A DNA stretch of 64,000 nt from Epiperipatus broadwayi (lineage: Eukaryota; Onychophora; Udeonychophora; Euonychophora; Peripatidae): positions 3,905,416 through 3,969,415 of the forward strand of contig JAQFVV010000111.1 in NCBI GenBank assembly GCA_028023455.1, read 5' to 3'. Under the pieces are notes generated by a model, which saw only the letters and a list, made by a program, of their open reading frames with translations, made no database searches and had not been told where the DNA came from. A program made the translations under genes and the position numbers. Of the stretch, positions 61,471-64,000 are shown piece after piece. Every line of letters begins with the position of its first letter. Positions within the stretch are counted from its first letter, which is position 1.

Positions 61471-62832
61471 TTTCCAGATCCGTCTTCTCTTGTTAAATTG
61501 TAAATATTTTACAAAAGAAAACCTTTTAACAGATTTTATCTAAAAGCAGTTTATTCGAAATTTGGAAAGTAACATTACAAAACAAATAGCGCAAATTAAA
61601 ATACATAGAACGAAAACAGATTTCTACCCGGACATGTAGATTTTTTTTACATAGACTTCTTTTCTTTTTCAAATTTTCTTTTTTTTTTTTTTTAATATAA
61701 GAGAAAATTTTCATTTTAAACATCAAAAACAAAATATATACATTTGCTTATTTTACATTTGACCGTTTAACCATTATATATATATATGCATATCTCAGGA
61801 AAAGATAATGAATAATCATACACCTGAAACATATGGTAGGTAAAAATGCTTCCTTACTATATGTCTTCTTTGAACAAATATATACCTTACTGCGTTTGCA
61901 GGTATGTGTGAGAATGTTTGACTTTCCCTTGAGGCAAGGTTCCAATTTGGTTCCTGTTACAAGTGATATATATATATATACACTAAGTAATGCTTAGGTG
62001 GTTACTGGTTGGAACTTAATTATAAGTAATATATTTACTATACAAATTACGACTCTGAAAAGATTTTAAAAAATTTTTGTGATCTCTCTTCTGAAGGCCA
62101 AACCAAATGGAAATGTTAAACTACTAATGTTGCCGTTGTAACTGCTATTCCCATGTAATTATTTCCATAATAAATGAATGATAAATAGATTACTCACAAA
62201 CATTCATTTCTAGCATAATAAATTTAATATTTTTGACATTTTGAAATTAGCCCACCCTCCCCAATTTTTTTTTCTTGAAATAATTGAACATTTTGAAAGT
62301 ATAAGCTGTTTGTATATGCTTTTGAGAGTATGATACATATAAGATAATTTTATCTGTGTGAGCTTTTTTTTTCAAATTTACATTTATTTCTCACTAAACT
62401 CATAATTCAACTCAGTGATTACAAACCAAAGGGAGGCTGTGCTAAGTTTCACTAGGTTTTAAATTTAGGAAGCCCGTTTATGATTATCATTTCTTTCTCT
62501 TTTCAAAATTGTAGATGATTTGCAATTAAAATTGTAATACTTTGGCTGTCTATTGTCAAATTATGCATTAATAGAATTATAAAATTAAAAGAAATGGGAA
62601 AACATAATAATTTAAAAATTTAACATATTTTTACTACAAAAACAAAATTAATAAAGCATACATAAAGCTATATATAATTGAAATTTTGTGAATAAGATCA
62701 TGGAGTTTGACTTTTAGCATAAAACCTAGTGATACTAAGAAGATTAAGATTGATGTGGGGTTATAGACTTTCTAAAATATATATTGTGGACTGTAATGTA
62801 AAAGAGGGAATAAATATAAAGATTACTTAAAG
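61471..62832. other. Noncoding stretch, no supported gene
   Basis: AT-rich DNA with several homopolymer runs and (TA)n near 61775 and 61967. The two short minus-strand frames (61526-61732 and 61748-61945) have no recognisable domain. Confidence 0.45.
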
Positions 62833-64000
62833 CAGGGGTCAACAACCTTTTAGTAGTGTGGTGCCGAATCTATGTTACAATGTTATTCCATGTGCCAACA
62901 TGATTTTACCAATCTTATTATATTATATTATCAAAATTGGTTCAGTTATAGTGGGCTTCAAAGGTATGTATATAATATGTAGTATATAATATATACTACT
63001 ATATAATATGCACTTTTGAAGTACATTATAACTCGATCTTATATTATTGGTCATTCAGTATTTTAAAATACTTAGAATCATGTGAAAAGTATCTTTTTTT
63101 TAAATTTGTAATTTTTAACATGCTTATTAAAAATTGTATTACAAATTATAAATTACAACTTTTTACCTATACAAAATATAGGATTTAAATATGAAAAGAT
63201 ATCACAAATTCTAATGTGATTAGCCATTTTTTATTATTAAAATAAATTAATGTGAATCTTGCCCTTGTAGTTCTTTGCTCAATTGTTCAATACCAAATAT
63301 GTAATTGGATACTTTTAGCTTCACACATGCTTCGGAATGTTCAGGTGTTAGGCAACTTCTTTGTGACCTCAAAATATTTTTCATATGTGAAAAAATTTGC
63401 TCACATAAGTAAGTTGAGCCAAATGCCAAAAGCAGAGAACAAGCAGTTTCTTTCAAAGAATTAAATCTTTTAGATAATGATATTCAACAATTGAGAATGA
63501 CAGCTGACTTTTTTAGACAGTTCCCTTCAAAAGCTTTCCACAATTCTACAAATTTAGTTTTCCACAATTCTGATGACATTAATTTCATTAATTCCATTTC
63601 CTAACCCATCAATATCCATCCACTCAAAAAGAGATAAATCAATGGAGTCATCTTTGAATCAATTAAGTCAGGTTTGATGAGGAAAGAAAATATGGGTGTG
63701 TATATTTGGAAGTCTTCACATCATTTAGAAAATCTTCTCTGAGACTTTCAATGTATTTTTGAAGTTTATCTTTGTTAATGTTAAATTGATTTGCATGGGC
63801 ATTTACATTTGGAAAGTACTTGCAGGTGTTAATGGTAATATCATGGCAAAATATATCTAATTTTGATGCAAATCCTTTCCAATATTCAAAAGTTCTAATA
63901 GTGTTTGACTTTCCCTTGCAAATGCAAGTTTAACTCATTCAAGGGTTGAGTTATATCAGTCAGATTCATCAATTTGCATAACCAGTCTTCATCATTTATT
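62833..64000 (-). mobile_element. hAT-superfamily DNA transposon, 3' part, truncated by the window
   Basis: It begins CAGGGGTCAACAACCTTTT, the characteristic terminal inverted repeat of hAT elements of the Charlie/ZBED type. A candidate 8-bp target duplication (ACTTAAAG) precedes it, but the other end lies outside the window. The transposase is encoded inward on the minus strand. Confidence 0.82.
63247..64000 (-). pseudogene. Decayed hAT transposase (GTF2IRD2/ZBED-like), partial
   Basis: On the minus strand the sequence starts within WLCKLMNLTDITQPLNELNL near 63980, a hallmark of the central region of GTF2IRD2/FAM200/ZBED-type hAT transposases. It continues, with frame changes and stops, through an FCHDITINTCKYFPNV block. 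It ends with FGSTYLCEQIFSHMKNILRS (63456-63247), the hAT C-terminal dimerisation region. Several stops between 63480 and 63910 make it a pseudogene. The DDE-bearing N-terminal part is outside the window. Confidence 0.85.

Overview
This is a eukaryotic window, very AT-rich (roughly three quarters A+T by eye) and crowded with mobile elements. I find no host protein-coding gene I can defend. Almost every longer reading frame is a decayed transposable-element gene or the antisense shadow of one. The element mix (EN+ Penelope-like element, RTE-type LINE, Ty3/gypsy relic, hAT transposon, LTR elements with very long LTRs, hammerhead-ribozyme repeats, tRNA-like SINE heads, foldback elements) points to an invertebrate metazoan with a large repeat-rich genome. 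I cannot name the species. Differences between sister LTRs are mostly CpG-to-TpG/CpA changes, which suggests a germline that methylates CpG in transposons.

Layout. 1-6.4 kb: AT-rich DNA with a decayed Ty3/gypsy gag-protease on the minus strand (1468-2527). 6.4-9.1 kb: three tRNA-like sequences and a foldback element. 9.1-13.4 kb: mostly featureless, with a 58-bp tandem repeat. 13435-18596: an LTR element with 2.2-kb LTRs and only 735 bp between them, no coding capacity. 18.6-19.85 kb: about 400-bp tandem monomers carrying hammerhead ribozymes, the last part inverted; a solitary relative lies at 29.43-29.68 kb. 25.0-25.75 kb: an RTE 3' end and a foldback element. 29.68-34.18 kb: a roughly 4.5-kb noncoding repeat, with a second copy in inverse orientation at 52.93-57.02 kb.

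The core is 36.6-52.9 kb. A GIY-YIG fragment of one Penelope-like element is followed by an LTR remnant, then by two near-identical Penelope-like elements joined head to head around a 28-bp centre (arms 37.98-40.98 and 41.01-43.67 plus 52.60-52.91 kb). The right arm is split by an 8.9-kb LTR element (43672-52594, 4-bp target duplication GTAT) with about 3.05-kb LTRs and a broken gag-like gene on the minus strand. 57.06-61.47 kb: a diverged direct duplication of about 1.5 kb separated by a long (TTA)n tract and a 5'-truncated RTE element. 62833 to the window end: a hAT element with a typical terminal sequence and a decayed transposase running off the right edge.

How parts relate. The Penelope-like element supplied a reverse transcriptase and GIY-YIG nuclease; the RTE LINE, the hAT and the LTR elements are separate lineages. 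The ribozyme repeats, tRNA-like units, foldbacks and coding-poor LTR elements are non-autonomous and would need such enzymes in trans. The most interesting item is the hammerhead-bearing tandem repeat at 18.6-19.85 kb, which fits the architecture of metazoan retrozymes (circular-RNA retroelements).
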